A stretch of 46,684 nt of DNA from Chloroflexota bacterium. Its GTDB lineage: Bacteria > Chloroflexota > UBA6077 > CF-72. Below are positions 6,586 through 14,969 of the stretch, in pieces. The notes beneath the pieces are model-generated. The model saw only the letters and a program-made list of their open reading frames with translations. It was not told the DNA's origin and did not search any database. A program made the translations under genes and the position numbers. Position 1 is the first letter of the stretch; the number at the start of each line of letters is the position of its first letter. The stretch covers positions 1-46,684 of the forward strand of contig JAFAZN010000028.1 of assembly GCA_019239775.1 (NCBI GenBank), in the 5' to 3' direction.

Positions 6586-7188
6586 TCAGAAAGGCGGCGG
6601 GATGATCAGCTGCGCCCCGATGTGCAGCGCGCGTGGGTCGCTGAGATTGTTGAAAGCCTGAATCCGCTCGACGGTGGTGCTGTAACGCTGGGCGATCCTG
6701 ACCAAGGTGTCACCGGCCGCGACAGTGTAGTCGGGCGTGAGCACCTTTACGTTGGCGTGAATGCTGCGCGGCGCATCTAAGGCGGTCACCGACTCTGCTA
6801 CCACGGGCACGCTTGCGCCAACCGCGGCGGCACTGAGCACATTCGCGCTGGTGCTGGTCGGCGCGCCGAGGTCGGCCTGGGCCAACGTGAGCGGCGAACC
6901 CACAGAGCCATCGCCGTGGTTGAGCATCTGCAACAGACCGAAGCCCAGTCCGAGGAACGCCACGAGAATCGACGCGGCTGCGACGCTGAGTGCGTTGCGC
7001 TGCAGCCAGGGTGTGGTTTGGCTGCGGCGGCGACGTGCCCGACGGGGCGCGCGGCGTTCGGCCTCACCGGCCTCGCGACGGCGACGCTGAGCCTGAAGCA
7101 ACTCGGGTTCGCCAGTCGAACGCGCCTGCATAGCCAAGGGGCGCTCCGGTTGTAACCCAGTTGCAAGTTCAGGGTCAAGCTGGCGCAT
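6586..7188 (-). CDS. Membrane protein with extracellular LysM domain
   Basis: 200 residues from ATG 7188. A basic cytoplasmic region (RRAPRRARRRRSQ), one transmembrane helix (ALSVAAASILVAFLGLGFG) and a low-complexity Ala/Ser/Val linker lead to a C-terminal LysM domain. The LysM is about 44 residues (YTVAAGDTLVRIAQRYSTT, then VERIQAFNNL and IGAQLIIPPPF). LysM binds N-acetylglucosamine in peptidoglycan, so this should be a wall-attached type-II membrane protein. The frame stays open further upstream, but that extension would run over the divergent zinc-binding gene and is unlikely to be translated. It precedes the serine hydrolase gene on the same strand. Confidence 0.8.
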   Translation of the reverse strand: MRQLDPELATGLQPERPLAMQARSTGEPELLQAQRRRREAGEAERRAPRRARRRRSQTTPWLQRNALSVAAASILVAFLGLGFGLLQMLNHGDGSVGSPLTLAQADLGAPTSTSANVLSAAAVGASVPVVAESVTALDAPRSIHANVKVLTPDYTVAAGDTLVRIAQRYSTTVERIQAFNNLSDPRALHIGAQLIIPPPF

Positions 7189-7278
7189 CTCAACAGCGAG
7201 TACGCACGTGCCACAGATAGGTATCAGATCGGCAGATTTACGGATGTCGGCGGCCGAACGCCTGCGTAGGCTGAACGG

Positions 7279-7476
7279 GTGAACGGCATCAAGCACCTCT
7301 CGTACGAAGTGCTCAACCGCATCGTCGAACGGCGCATCTCGAGTGACGAAAGGGTCTGGGCCGATCGCCACCTGGCCCGGTGTGGGGTATGCCGCTCGGA
7401 ACGCGATTGGCTCGAGCGGATTCGCGTGTACCCGACACCGTTTCCGACGATGCCTCCTTTAATCGGATCCACGTAA
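7279..7476 (+). CDS. Small zf-HC2/anti-sigma-like zinc-binding protein
   Basis: 65 residues starting at GTG 7279. The core HLSYEVLNRIVERRISSDER, followed by VWADRHLARCGVC, resembles the anti-sigma zinc finger, with its H-x3-C-x2-C metal site (HLARCGVC). No transmembrane helix follows and no sigma factor gene is next to it. It may be a soluble ZAS-type protein or a remnant of a larger anti-sigma factor. It lies between the divergent LysM gene and a downstream lipoprotein gene on its own strand. Confidence 0.62.
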   Translation: MNGIKHLSYEVLNRIVERRISSDERVWADRHLARCGVCRSERDWLERIRVYPTPFPTMPPLIGST

Positions 7477-7485
7477 CCTCCCGGC

Positions 7486-7491
7486 TATACT
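7486..7491 (+). promoter_or_regulatory. -10 element (TATACT)
   Basis: TATACT ends 10 bases before the ATG at 7502. Transcription would begin only a few bases before the start codon, and no ribosome binding site is visible. This is a candidate near-leaderless promoter. Confidence 0.45.
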
Positions 7492-7501
7492 CGTCGGCGT
7501 C

Positions 7502-8428
7502 ATGCCGCTGAGCCGTCGTCAGTTCACGCTGATGCTCGGCCTGGGCGCAGCAGCATCGCTGGCGGTGGCCTGTCAGAGTCCAGCACCGACGCAGCCGCAG
7601 GCGCCAGCGGCGGCTCCGACTGCTGCCAACGCACTCGTCAAGCCACGCGCGACGGGCGCGCCACTTACCGCTGTTCAGGCCAGCTCAGAGCTGGCAGTGG
7701 GTCGCAATCGTTTCGCCATAGGGCTGATCGACGACCGCAATCAGCCAGTCGTCGCTGGCGCAGTGAACGTGGAATTCTTCAAGCTGCTGGCAAGCGGCCA
7801 GGCTGAAAAGCGCGCCGAGAGCCCTGCGACGTTCCGCTCGGTGGGTGGTGCGAGCAAAGGCATCTGGGTGGCACCCGCCACGTTCCCGGACCTCGGTGGC
7901 TGGGGTGCTCAGGTCACGCTCGACGGCGGGGACGGCAACCCCAAGGTCGCACGTATGAGCTTTCAAGTCCGCGATCAGTTCAGCGCGCCTGGATACGATG
8001 CGCCTGCTCCGCGATCGGCGTCGCCGACCGACAAAGACGTAAACGGCGACGTCTCGCACATCTGCAGCAACTCGCCACCGTGCGATTTGCACACCCAGAG
8101 CATTGCCGATGCGCTGCAGCCCGCCGATCGGCCACTGGTTCTGCTGTTTGCGACGCCCGCGCTCTGCACCAGCGCTACCTGCGCGCCCGAGCTGCAGGCG
8201 ATCCAGGACTTGCACGCCTCCTATGCCGAGCGGGCCAACTTCATCCACGTCGAGATCTATCAGTACCCGTTCGATGGGCTGCACACCGCCAAAACCGTCG
8301 ACGAGTGGCATTTGCCGAGCGATCCGTGGACGTTCATCGTCGACAAGGGTGGCATCGTGCGCGATCGATTCGAGGGCGCCGCGCCGATCGAAGAGCTCGA
8401 ACCCTCGTTGAAGTCCGTCCTCAGTTAA
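7502..8428 (+). CDS. Thioredoxin-fold lipoprotein
   Basis: 308 residues. The N-terminus combines a Tat-like SRRQFT motif, a hydrophobic stretch and a lipobox (LAVAC, Cys near residue 24), followed by an Ala/Pro-rich linker. Residues about 60-160 form a beta-rich domain. From about 195 to the end there is a thioredoxin/Redoxin-like domain (PLVLLFATPALCTSATCAPE), with two cysteines four residues apart instead of CxxC, ending in IVDKGGIVRDRFEG. It is likely an extracytoplasmic redox or metal-handling protein of the SCO/TlpA type. A second Cys pair (ICSNSPPC) just before the domain could also be redox active. The partner is unknown. Confidence 0.75.
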   Translation: MPLSRRQFTLMLGLGAAASLAVACQSPAPTQPQAPAAAPTAANALVKPRATGAPLTAVQASSELAVGRNRFAIGLIDDRNQPVVAGAVNVEFFKLLASGQAEKRAESPATFRSVGGASKGIWVAPATFPDLGGWGAQVTLDGGDGNPKVARMSFQVRDQFSAPGYDAPAPRSASPTDKDVNGDVSHICSNSPPCDLHTQSIADALQPADRPLVLLFATPALCTSATCAPELQAIQDLHASYAERANFIHVEIYQYPFDGLHTAKTVDEWHLPSDPWTFIVDKGGIVRDRFEGAAPIEELEPSLKSVLS

Positions 8429-8575
8429 GTTCTGCCTTTATCCACTCTTTTACGAGAAGATCTTCTTTCTCTGCGGCAGTGCGGTCGGTCGCTTACGCCC
8501 GCAGCGCCCTAATGCAGTGGAATGCAATCAGCCAGGAAGAATCGCTTGACGGGCTTCTTGTTGAACGCGGATTCG

Positions 8576-8722
8576 CTACTGCGTCGGCTCTTGCTCCATA
8601 CCCGTGGGAGCGAGCGTGTCGTGATGATCGGGCGGTGCCTGCTTGGGCGCGTTGGAAGCTGGCTTACGGCGGTCCCCGATGCGCGCTGGCGGCTTGGGTG
8701 GCTTCTTGCTCTGGCGGACCAT
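8576..8722 (-). CDS. Possible 48-residue Lys/Pro-rich protein
   Basis: ATG 8722 lies 3 bases after the stop of the upstream lipoprotein gene. The product (MVRQSKKPPKPPARIGDRRK, continuing PASNAPKQAPPDHHDTLAP) is basic and proline-rich, with no recognisable family. GAGG is present but only one base from the ATG, so translation would rely on coupling. It occupies half of the otherwise empty stretch 8429-8725. In the rest of that stretch I see only a 12-bp palindrome (8455-8466). Confidence 0.3.
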   Translation of the reverse strand: MVRQSKKPPKPPARIGDRRKPASNAPKQAPPDHHDTLAPTGMEQEPTQ

Positions 8723-8725
8723 ACC

Positions 8726-9085
8726 TCAGGGTGATACGTCCGTCGCGGTGAGGGCGACAAGTGAGCCATTGTCATCGCGGTAGGTGACCTCGACCGGATC
8801 ACCCAGCGCCATGTGCTGGCGCATGTGGCCGGGGGTCATCAGGTGCGCGACGCCCTCGTTGAAGTTTGGGGCCGTGGTGAAGTGGAGCTCCTGGCCGTCG
8901 TCAGTACGCAGCGTAAAGCTGTCGACCTTCTGAATACCTGGAGACTCGACGTCCAGTAAGACGCCTCGCACCGTCTGCGTCGGTGCCGCGGGCGCGGCGA
9001 CGGCAGAACAGGCCACTGCCGCAACGCACGCGCAAGCTACCCACAGCAGCCTCCAATTCACGTATGCGTTGGGCCTATCCACCAA
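8726..9085 (-). CDS. Small exported (lipo)protein, unknown
   Basis: 119 residues. A signal sequence (WRLLWVACACVAAVACSAVA) has a possible lipobox at VAAVAC. It is followed by one compact beta-rich domain (VRGVLLDVESPGIQKVDSFT, later PVEVTYRDDNGSLVALTATD) reminiscent of OB-like DUF5666-type domains. It follows etfA on the same strand after a 12-base gap and may share its transcript. No catalytic residues are evident. Confidence 0.62.
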   Translation of the reverse strand: MVDRPNAYVNWRLLWVACACVAAVACSAVAAPAAPTQTVRGVLLDVESPGIQKVDSFTLRTDDGQELHFTTAPNFNEGVAHLMTPGHMRQHMALGDPVEVTYRDDNGSLVALTATDVSP

Positions 9086-9097
9086 AAGGAGCGAGCT

Positions 9098-10075
9098 TCA
9101 GCTGCGCAATTCCTTCAAGCGCTGGGTGAAGGCGGGCACGACCTGCTTCCAATCGCCGATGACGCCAAAGCGCGCGTACTTGAAGATGTTGGCGTCCCCG
9201 TCGCGGTTGATCGCGACGACGTTGCGGGCGCCGGAGATCCCGGCGATGTGCTGCACCGCGCCGCTGATGCCGATCGTGATGTACAGGTCGGGCGCAACAG
9301 TGGCACCGGTCAGACCGACTTGCAGCGATGGCGGAACCCAGCCAGCATCGGTGACCGCGCGCGTGGCGCCGACCGCGGCCCCGAGGACCTGAGCCAGCTC
9401 GTCGATGTACTGCCAGTTCTCAGGACCGCCGAGGCCGCGCCCGCCAGAGACGATGACCTTTGCGTCCTTCAAGCGAGGCCCGGTCGTGGCCTGCTCGCGG
9501 ATCTCCTCGAGGACTTCGATTGCGCCGCCCGTGTCTGGTACGGAGAGTCCTTCGACCTGCGCCTCTTTGGCTGATGGCGATTCGGGCGCCTCGAAGGCCC
9601 GCGGCCGCAGCGTGACGACTCCGGGTGTTGTGGCAATCGAGAATTCTGCGATCGCGCTGCCGCCGAAGACCGGCTTCGTAACCAGGAGGTGTCCGTTGTC
9701 TACGCGCAGGCTGGTGGCGTCGGTGATGATGCCGGCGTCCAGCTTGTAGGCCAGCGACGGACCTAGGTCGCGGCCGCCGCCGCCGTGCGTTAACAGAATC
9801 GCCGTGGGCTCGCTCTGCTTGGCAGCCTGTACGGCGGCGGCAAGCACCCATTCTGGCGAGGCCGGTGTTGGACCCTGAAAGTCCGCGACCAGCACGTTGT
9901 CCACGCCGAACCCACCCAGGCTTGAGGCGAGTCCCTGGACATTTTTGCCTGCGAGTAACGCGGTCAGCGGGCCGCCTAATTCGGCCGAGAGCCGCACGCC
10001 GACGCCGACCAGTTCAGCCGTTGTCGGCGCAAGTTGTTCGCCCGATGCCGTTGCGACCAGCAATACACCCGGCAT
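9098..10075 (-). CDS. etfA: Electron transfer flavoprotein alpha subunit
   Basis: 325 residues. The N-terminal domain is followed by the FAD-binding domain signatures of EtfA: VIVSGGRGLGGPENW, AAVGATRAVTDAGW, QVGLTGATVAPDLYI and GISGAVQHIAGISGARNVVA. EtfAB takes electrons from acyl-CoA dehydrogenases. Start ATG 10075 lies 2 bases after the end of etfB. The frame continues upstream into etfB, but that is an artefact of the overlap. EtfB and the membrane quinone reductase lie immediately upstream, so a complete dehydrogenase-to-menaquinone route is encoded here. FadD at 39425-41122 fits the same pathway. Confidence 0.95.
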   Translation of the reverse strand: MPGVLLVATASGEQLAPTTAELVGVGVRLSAELGGPLTALLAGKNVQGLASSLGGFGVDNVLVADFQGPTPASPEWVLAAAVQAAKQSEPTAILLTHGGGGRDLGPSLAYKLDAGIITDATSLRVDNGHLLVTKPVFGGSAIAEFSIATTPGVVTLRPRAFEAPESPSAKEAQVEGLSVPDTGGAIEVLEEIREQATTGPRLKDAKVIVSGGRGLGGPENWQYIDELAQVLGAAVGATRAVTDAGWVPPSLQVGLTGATVAPDLYITIGISGAVQHIAGISGARNVVAINRDGDANIFKYARFGVIGDWKQVVPAFTQRLKELRS

Positions 10076-10077
10076 GA

Positions 10078-10865
10078 TTAGACGAGCCTCGCTTCGCGCA
10101 GTTTGTCGGCGAGTTTGGTGCCGGCTTCGGCGGGTGACTCTGCTTCGATCAGCTCCACTTTCGCTTCCCGCGTTTCGACGTACAGTCGGCTCAGTTGCAC
10201 CCGCGGTGCGAGATCGCTCAGGCCGAGGTCCGCGGCAGTCCAAACCGGGATCTGGGCTCGGCCCGCGGCCATGATGCCCTTGAGCGGCGGATATCGCGGC
10301 TCGTTCATCTCGCTCGAGACACCCAGCAGCGCGGGCAGCCGGACCTTCAGGCGCTGATAGCCATCCTCCACGATGCGTTCGGCCACGATGGAGTCGGCAG
10401 CAGCCTCTTCGACCTTCTGGACTGGTGCGATGGCGGGTATTCCAAGATGTGCGCGATGCCGAGATGGACCTGGCCGCCATCGGTGTCCGAGGCCTGGCGC
10501 CCTGAGAGCACCAGGTCAAAATGATCGAGCTTCTTGATGGCCGCCGCCAGAGCTTGCGCCGTCGTAGCGCTCTCGGCTTCGTTGAGGCTCGGATCGTTGA
10601 TGTGCACAGCTGCGTCGGCACCCATGGCGATCGCGCGCTTCAACGTGTCGCGGGCTGAATCAGGGCCCAGGCTGACCACCGTCACTTTCCCGCCAAGCTG
10701 TTCTTTGAGACGCAGGGCGGCTTCCAGAGCATTGGCGTCGTAGCCATTCATGACGGGCGCCACCCCAGCCGGGGGAATGACCTTCTTGGCCGCCTCGTCA
10801 ACTCTGAAGTGCGTCGGCGGGATGTCCGGATCGGGGACCTGCTTGACCGTGACGACGATGTCCAT
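10078..10865 (-). CDS. etfB: Electron transfer flavoprotein beta subunit, frameshifted
   Basis: The N-terminal part (MDIVVTVKQVPDPDIPPTHF ... VHLGIAHIL) and the C-terminal part (AERIVEDGYQRLKVRLPALL ... LREARLV) are in different frames. Restoring one C (plus strand) near 10442-10444 gives continuous EtfB: HILGIPAIAPVQKVEEAAAD, then SIVAERIVEDGY. So a single base is missing, either a real mutation or a sequencing/assembly error. Everything else is well conserved, including the SGRQASDTDGGQV AMP-binding region, which argues for an error or a very recent mutation. Start is ATG 10865 (TTG 10871 is also in frame). GATACT 10-15 bases upstream may be a -10 element. Confidence 0.88.
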
Positions 10866-10895
10866 CGCCAAAAACAGTATCAGAGTGCTTCTGTA

Positions 10896-12992
10896 TCAAA
10901 GAAGCTCGGCAACGATCTCGGCGATGTCCTTGACTGCGAAGCGCTCCTCGACGTTGAGAGCGCGGACGCCGTCTTCGAACATCGTCACGCAGAACGGGCA
11001 GCCGACCGCAACGCCGCTGGCGTCGGTCGCCACGGCCTCGTTGAGTCGGTTGTGCGCGATGCGGGTGCCGCGCTTTTCCTCCATGAAGGCTCTTGCGCCA
11101 CCTGCGCCGCAGCAAAAGCCGCGCTCGCGGCAGCGCGGCAGCTCGACATAACCACCAGCGGCTGAGTCCATAACCGACCGCGGCGCGTCGTAGACCTCGT
11201 TGTAACGACCCAGATAACACGGGTCGTGGTACGCCATCTTCGGGTTCTCGAGGATTGAGTGCGGCACCTTCAGGCGGCCGGATGCGATCAGCTCATTGAT
11301 GAACTCCGAGTGGTGCACCACCTCGAAGTTGCCGCCAAGCTGCGGGTACTCGTTCTTCAACGTGTTGAAGCAGTGGGGACAGTTCGCCACGATTCGTTTC
11401 GGTGAGTAGGCGTTCAGACGGTCGATATTGGTCTGCGCCAGGATCTGGTACAGGTACTCATTGCCTGCGCGGCGCGCGGGATCGCCACTGCAGCTCTCTT
11501 CTTTGCCGAGGATGGCGAACTTCACGGCGGCGGCATTGAAGATCTTGGTCAGCGCGGTCGCTACACGCTGGTTGCGGGCGTCGAACGAGGACATGCAGCC
11601 GACCCAGTACACGACCTCCAGAGTTGACGGATCTTCGACCGAGGACAGTTCTCGGACGCCTTGATTGAGTTCGGCGGCCCAATCGGCGCGTGTGCTGGCT
11701 GGGAAGGAGTATGGGTTGGCGTTGCGCTCCAGGTTGTTGAAGAGCATCACCAGCTCCTGAGGGAAACGGCTCTGCTCGAGGACGAGATTGCGCCGCATCT
11801 CGACGATCAACGGCACATGCTCGATGCGCACGGGGCACTGCTCCATGCAGGCACGGCAGGTGGTGCAGTCCCAGAGCTCGTCCTCGGATACCACGGGCCC
11901 GATGAGCTCCTCCACGTTCGGGACGGTCGCGAGGCTGGGCTCTTCGGCGGCGACGAGCTCGTGGCCAGTGACACCGGCCTCGTCGATGCGAGGGCCAGCG
12001 GGACCTGCCAGCAGGCCGGCCTGGCGATTCATGTAGGCGCCCACTTCGACGATCAGCTGGCGCGGCTTCAACGCCTTGCCGGTATTGAACGTCGGACAAA
12101 AATCAAGGCAGCGACCGCAGCGCATGCAGGCGTCGAAGTTGACGAGCTGCTTCCAGTTGAAGTCCGTGAGCTTGTCGACTCCGAAGTGTTCCTGCTCCTC
12201 GATGTTGGCGATCAGCGGCAGGGCGACGCGCGAATCGACGGCGCGCATGAAGACGTTAGTCGGACCGGTGAAGATGTGCGCCAGTTTGGACGCCGGGATG
12301 TACACCAGCAGTGCGGTGTTGGCGAGCATGTGGCTCCACCACACCACCGCGTGCGTGGCCGTCAGGGTGCCAGGGTCGACGCCATTGAGCAGCAGCGTGA
12401 GCGGGTAGGCGACCCAGTGGATGGGCGCGTTGGCGTCGCGCGTGGCAGACAGCCGCAGCGCTTCGAGCAGGAACCCGGTGAGGCCGAGGAAGAGCAGGAT
12501 CCCGAGAACGATGGCGTCGTCGGAGAGGTTTCGGCGAAACTTTGGAAGGTGTTGAAAGTACCGCCGGTAGATGGCCATCAAGAGGCCAATGATAAAGATC
12601 AGCCCGAAGAAATTAATGACGAGTTTGTAGATGACATAGAAGGTTCCGTAGTAGAAGCTGGCATTGAAGAAGGGGCGAACGATGTCGGCTTCGAGCAGCA
12701 CAATCAGCGTGCCGATGAACAGGAAGATGAAGCCGTAAAAGATGAACAGGTGCATCACGCCCGCGTAGACGTAGCCGGGGCGGATCAAGCGTTTGTGCAG
12801 GAATGCCACGCTCAGCGCCTGACGTAATCGTTCGCCAACACGGTCGATCGGTCCGTAGGGACGCCCGCTGCGCCAGGCCAGATAGCGCCGCGTAAACGCG
12901 TAGCCGAGCACCAGGGCCTGCACGGCCACCAGCACATACATCACCGCGAAGGCGATTTCGCCGACGTTCCAGCCGATCTGGCGCGTGGGCAC
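10896..12992 (-). CDS. Membrane Fe-S oxidoreductase, ETF:menaquinone oxidoreductase type (EtfD-like)
   Basis: 698 residues. Six transmembrane helices of the NarI/heme-b type occupy about residues 10-260. Two 4Fe-4S motifs (CMRCGRCLDFCP, CTTCRACMEQCP) follow, then two CCG domains (CSGDPARRAGNEY with NCPHCFNTLKNEYPQLGG; DPCYLGRYNEVYD with CCGAGGARAF) typical of heterodisulfide-reductase-like proteins. In Mycobacterium a protein of this architecture (EtfD) passes electrons from EtfAB to menaquinone during fatty-acid oxidation. Placement directly before etfB-etfA supports the same role here. A generic glycolate-oxidase-like iron-sulfur subunit is the less likely alternative. Confidence 0.9.
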   Translation of the reverse strand: MPTRQIGWNVGEIAFAVMYVLVAVQALVLGYAFTRRYLAWRSGRPYGPIDRVGERLRQALSVAFLHKRLIRPGYVYAGVMHLFIFYGFIFLFIGTLIVLLEADIVRPFFNASFYYGTFYVIYKLVINFFGLIFIIGLLMAIYRRYFQHLPKFRRNLSDDAIVLGILLFLGLTGFLLEALRLSATRDANAPIHWVAYPLTLLLNGVDPGTLTATHAVVWWSHMLANTALLVYIPASKLAHIFTGPTNVFMRAVDSRVALPLIANIEEQEHFGVDKLTDFNWKQLVNFDACMRCGRCLDFCPTFNTGKALKPRQLIVEVGAYMNRQAGLLAGPAGPRIDEAGVTGHELVAAEEPSLATVPNVEELIGPVVSEDELWDCTTCRACMEQCPVRIEHVPLIVEMRRNLVLEQSRFPQELVMLFNNLERNANPYSFPASTRADWAAELNQGVRELSSVEDPSTLEVVYWVGCMSSFDARNQRVATALTKIFNAAAVKFAILGKEESCSGDPARRAGNEYLYQILAQTNIDRLNAYSPKRIVANCPHCFNTLKNEYPQLGGNFEVVHHSEFINELIASGRLKVPHSILENPKMAYHDPCYLGRYNEVYDAPRSVMDSAAGGYVELPRCRERGFCCGAGGARAFMEEKRGTRIAHNRLNEAVATDASGVAVGCPFCVTMFEDGVRALNVEERFAVKDIAEIVAELL

Positions 12993-12995
12993 TCT

Positions 12996-13187
12996 CTACC
13001 CGGACCTCGCGGGTGGACGAACGCGTGCGTAAACGCGCGCCAGGCTGTTGCCGAGCCAGCCGCCGCCGAAAAGCGCCAGTGCGGCGCCAGGCGCCATGGC
13101 CGTCGCGGTATGGGTGAATGCCCCGAAGGACGTCAATCCGATGCCGACCAGCACCACCAGCCCCGCCAACGCGGGCTCGAGACCCAC
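12996..13187 (-). CDS. Small two-helix membrane protein
   Basis: 63 residues from GTG 13187, which is 4 bases after the stop of the preceding hydrolase-like gene. Two hydrophobic helices (LAGLVVLVGIGLTSFGAF and AMAPGAALALFGGGWLG) are followed by a basic tail. It ends 3 bases before etfD begins. There is no recognisable family. Tight spacing on both sides argues that it is a true member of the M16-to-Etf gene string. Confidence 0.5.
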   Translation of the reverse strand: MGLEPALAGLVVLVGIGLTSFGAFTHTATAMAPGAALALFGGGWLGNSLARVYARVRPPARSG

Positions 13188-13191
13188 GGGC

Positions 13192-13647
13192 TCATGGTAC
13201 CGGGCGTTCCGCCAACAATCGTTCAAGTTGCCCAACGAGCGTTGGGTCGGTGCCGGAAAGCTCGACGAGGGGACAGTGGAGGGCTGGCCGCTGGGGTGGG
13301 CAATCGCGCATTGAGCGGGCCAGCAGCGTTTCACCGTCGGGCGCGATCAGTGAGGCGTCAATCAATACCAGAGCGGCCACGCGCTCGGGGAACCAGGCAG
13401 CAAGCAGGAGTGCGCTCACACAGGCCAGGCCTTCGGCGGCTATCAGCGTGTGCTCGAAGCCAAACTGCGCCAGCACGCCTTCGAGGTCGGCAACGTGAAT
13501 CTGGTATGCGCACTCGGGGCGGGGCGCGATGCTGAGGACCCGATATGTTGGCGCCAGTCGAGGCGCAATCTCCACGATGAGACCAGAGTCACGGATTGGG
13601 TCGGGCACGTGAATCAGTGGCCCGTCCGCACCAGGCCAGTCCCGCAC
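13192..13647 (-). CDS. Degenerate alpha/beta-hydrolase-like protein
   Basis: 151 residues from GTG 13647. The segments PLIHVPDPI, LAPTYRVLSIAPRP, LEGVLAQFGFEHTLIAAEG and FPERVAALVLIDASL follow the order of an alpha/beta-hydrolase fold. The nucleophile elbow G-x-S-x-G is replaced by EGLAC, so no Ser nucleophile is present. The chain is also much shorter than usual and lacks most of the cap and C-terminal strands. It may be non-catalytic, or a decaying gene. It follows the M16 pair on the same strand. Confidence 0.5.
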   Translation of the reverse strand: MRDWPGADGPLIHVPDPIRDSGLIVEIAPRLAPTYRVLSIAPRPECAYQIHVADLEGVLAQFGFEHTLIAAEGLACVSALLLAAWFPERVAALVLIDASLIAPDGETLLARSMRDCPPQRPALHCPLVELSGTDPTLVGQLERLLAERPVP

Positions 13648-13697
13648 CGAAATGCGGACGTTGTCCAGCTCGACGATGCGTTCGAGACAGACGTCGG

Positions 13698-14969
13698 TCA
13701 GCGCGGCGGTCCGGCGATGGCGCTGACCAGGTGCTGCGGGTCGATCCAGCGCCGCGTCACTTCGGTCACCTGCTCGCGCGTGAGCGAGCGCACGATGTCG
13801 GGGTAACGCTCGAGGTAATCGAGACCAAGGTCGTAGAGCTCGATCTCACTCATCACCGCGGCCGCGCCCTCGTTCGTCTCGAGCTGACGCGGCAGGCTGC
13901 CGAGCAGGCTGCTGACGCCATCCGACTGCTCCTCGGGCGTGGGGCCCTCGTCGAGGAACCGTTTGAGCTCCGCGTCGATGCTGGTCAGCGCTTTGTCGAG
14001 GTTGCGCGGGTTCACGCCGGCGCGCAACAGCCAGGCGCCGCGGCCGTAGCTGCCGTGCAGCTCGGAATATGCGTAATAGGCGAGGCCTTGCTCATCGCGA
14101 ACCTTCTCGCCGAATCGGCCCATGAAGTACATGCGGCCGAGAATGTGATTCGCAAAGCTGAGCGCGTAGTAATCGGCCGAACCACGGTCGAGAGTCGGCA
14201 GACCAATCACGACGTCCGCCTGGGTTTTGCCGGTCATGGCGACCTCGCGCAACTCCTTCGGCGGCAGATCAGATGCCGGCAAGGTGCTTTCGACGCGCTC
14301 GATGCGGACGCCGGGCCAGTCGCCGAGACTCGCCTCGGCCGCGGCAACGGCATCGTCGAGCGCAACGTCGCCGACCACGATCAGCGTGGTCTGGTTGGGT
14401 CCGTACCAGGCTGTCTGAAACGCACTCAGGTTGTCGCGAGTCGCCGCGCTGACGGTTGCGGCGTTGCCGACGGTCAGACGGTGGTACGGGTGCGTTGACG
14501 GAAAGGCCAGCTCGCGCCAGGTGCGTTCGGCCATCACGCGGGTGTTGTCGTCCATCTCTTTGAGCTCGGTCAGGACCTGCCCGCGCAGTCGGTCGAGCTC
14601 CTCCGCTGGAAACGTTGGCTTGCAGACGAGCTCGCTGAGAATCTGCGTCGCCCGGAGAAAGTCGCCGCTCAGGCACTTGATCGACACCGCTACCAGCGCA
14701 TAGCCAACGTCTACCGAGAGGCCGGCGCCCATACCGTCCAGCTCCTCGGCCAAAGCCGACTTGGAGATGTTGCGGGTGCCCTGGCGCAGCATGCGGCCGG
14801 TCAAACTCGCAATGCCGTGTTCATCGTGGGTTTCGCGGCTTGCGCCAGCGCGCACCAGCGCCCGCACGACGACCGACGCATTCGAGGGCACGTGGTTGTG
14901 CAGGAGCACCAGGCCGTTGCTGAGCTCGATTCGTTCTGGACGGAGCGCGCTTCCCGTGACGGTGGCCAC
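13698..14969 (-). CDS. M16 peptidase-like protein, non-catalytic partner
   Basis: 423 residues with the two-domain M16 fold. The zinc motif HxxEH is lost (HGIASL occupies its place near residue 51), while the C-terminal domain keeps the substrate-binding Arg/Tyr region (KVRDEQGLAYYAYSE). This is the usual division of labour in bacterial M16B pairs: one subunit carries zinc and the other completes the substrate chamber. It starts directly after the catalytic partner's stop. The pair should form a heterodimer degrading peptides; the substrates are unknown. Confidence 0.88.
   Translation of the reverse strand: MATVTGSALRPERIELSNGLVLLHNHVPSNASVVVRALVRAGASRETHDEHGIASLTGRMLRQGTRNISKSALAEELDGMGAGLSVDVGYALVAVSIKCLSGDFLRATQILSELVCKPTFPAEELDRLRGQVLTELKEMDDNTRVMAERTWRELAFPSTHPYHRLTVGNAATVSAATRDNLSAFQTAWYGPNQTTLIVVGDVALDDAVAAAEASLGDWPGVRIERVESTLPASDLPPKELREVAMTGKTQADVVIGLPTLDRGSADYYALSFANHILGRMYFMGRFGEKVRDEQGLAYYAYSELHGSYGRGAWLLRAGVNPRNLDKALTSIDAELKRFLDEGPTPEEQSDGVSSLLGSLPRQLETNEGAAAVMSEIELYDLGLDYLERYPDIVRSLTREQVTEVTRRWIDPQHLVSAIAGPPR

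Noticed and set aside
8455..8466. AGAAGATCTTCT palindrome as a terminator after the thioredoxin-like gene
   Set aside because: A perfect palindrome without a loop cannot form a normal hairpin; the T-rich surroundings are suggestive but too weak.
10078..10865. Two separate genes for the etfB halves
   Set aside because: Each half is an incomplete EtfB and one inserted base joins them perfectly, so this is one frameshifted gene.
11661..12827. Long plus-strand open frame of 388 codons
   Set aside because: It lies antisense inside etfD, which has strong domain support. The plus-strand translation has no recognisable motifs.
13596..14498. Long plus-strand open frame of 300 codons
   Set aside because: Antisense shadow of the M16 partner gene, with a composition biased by the opposite strand's codons.
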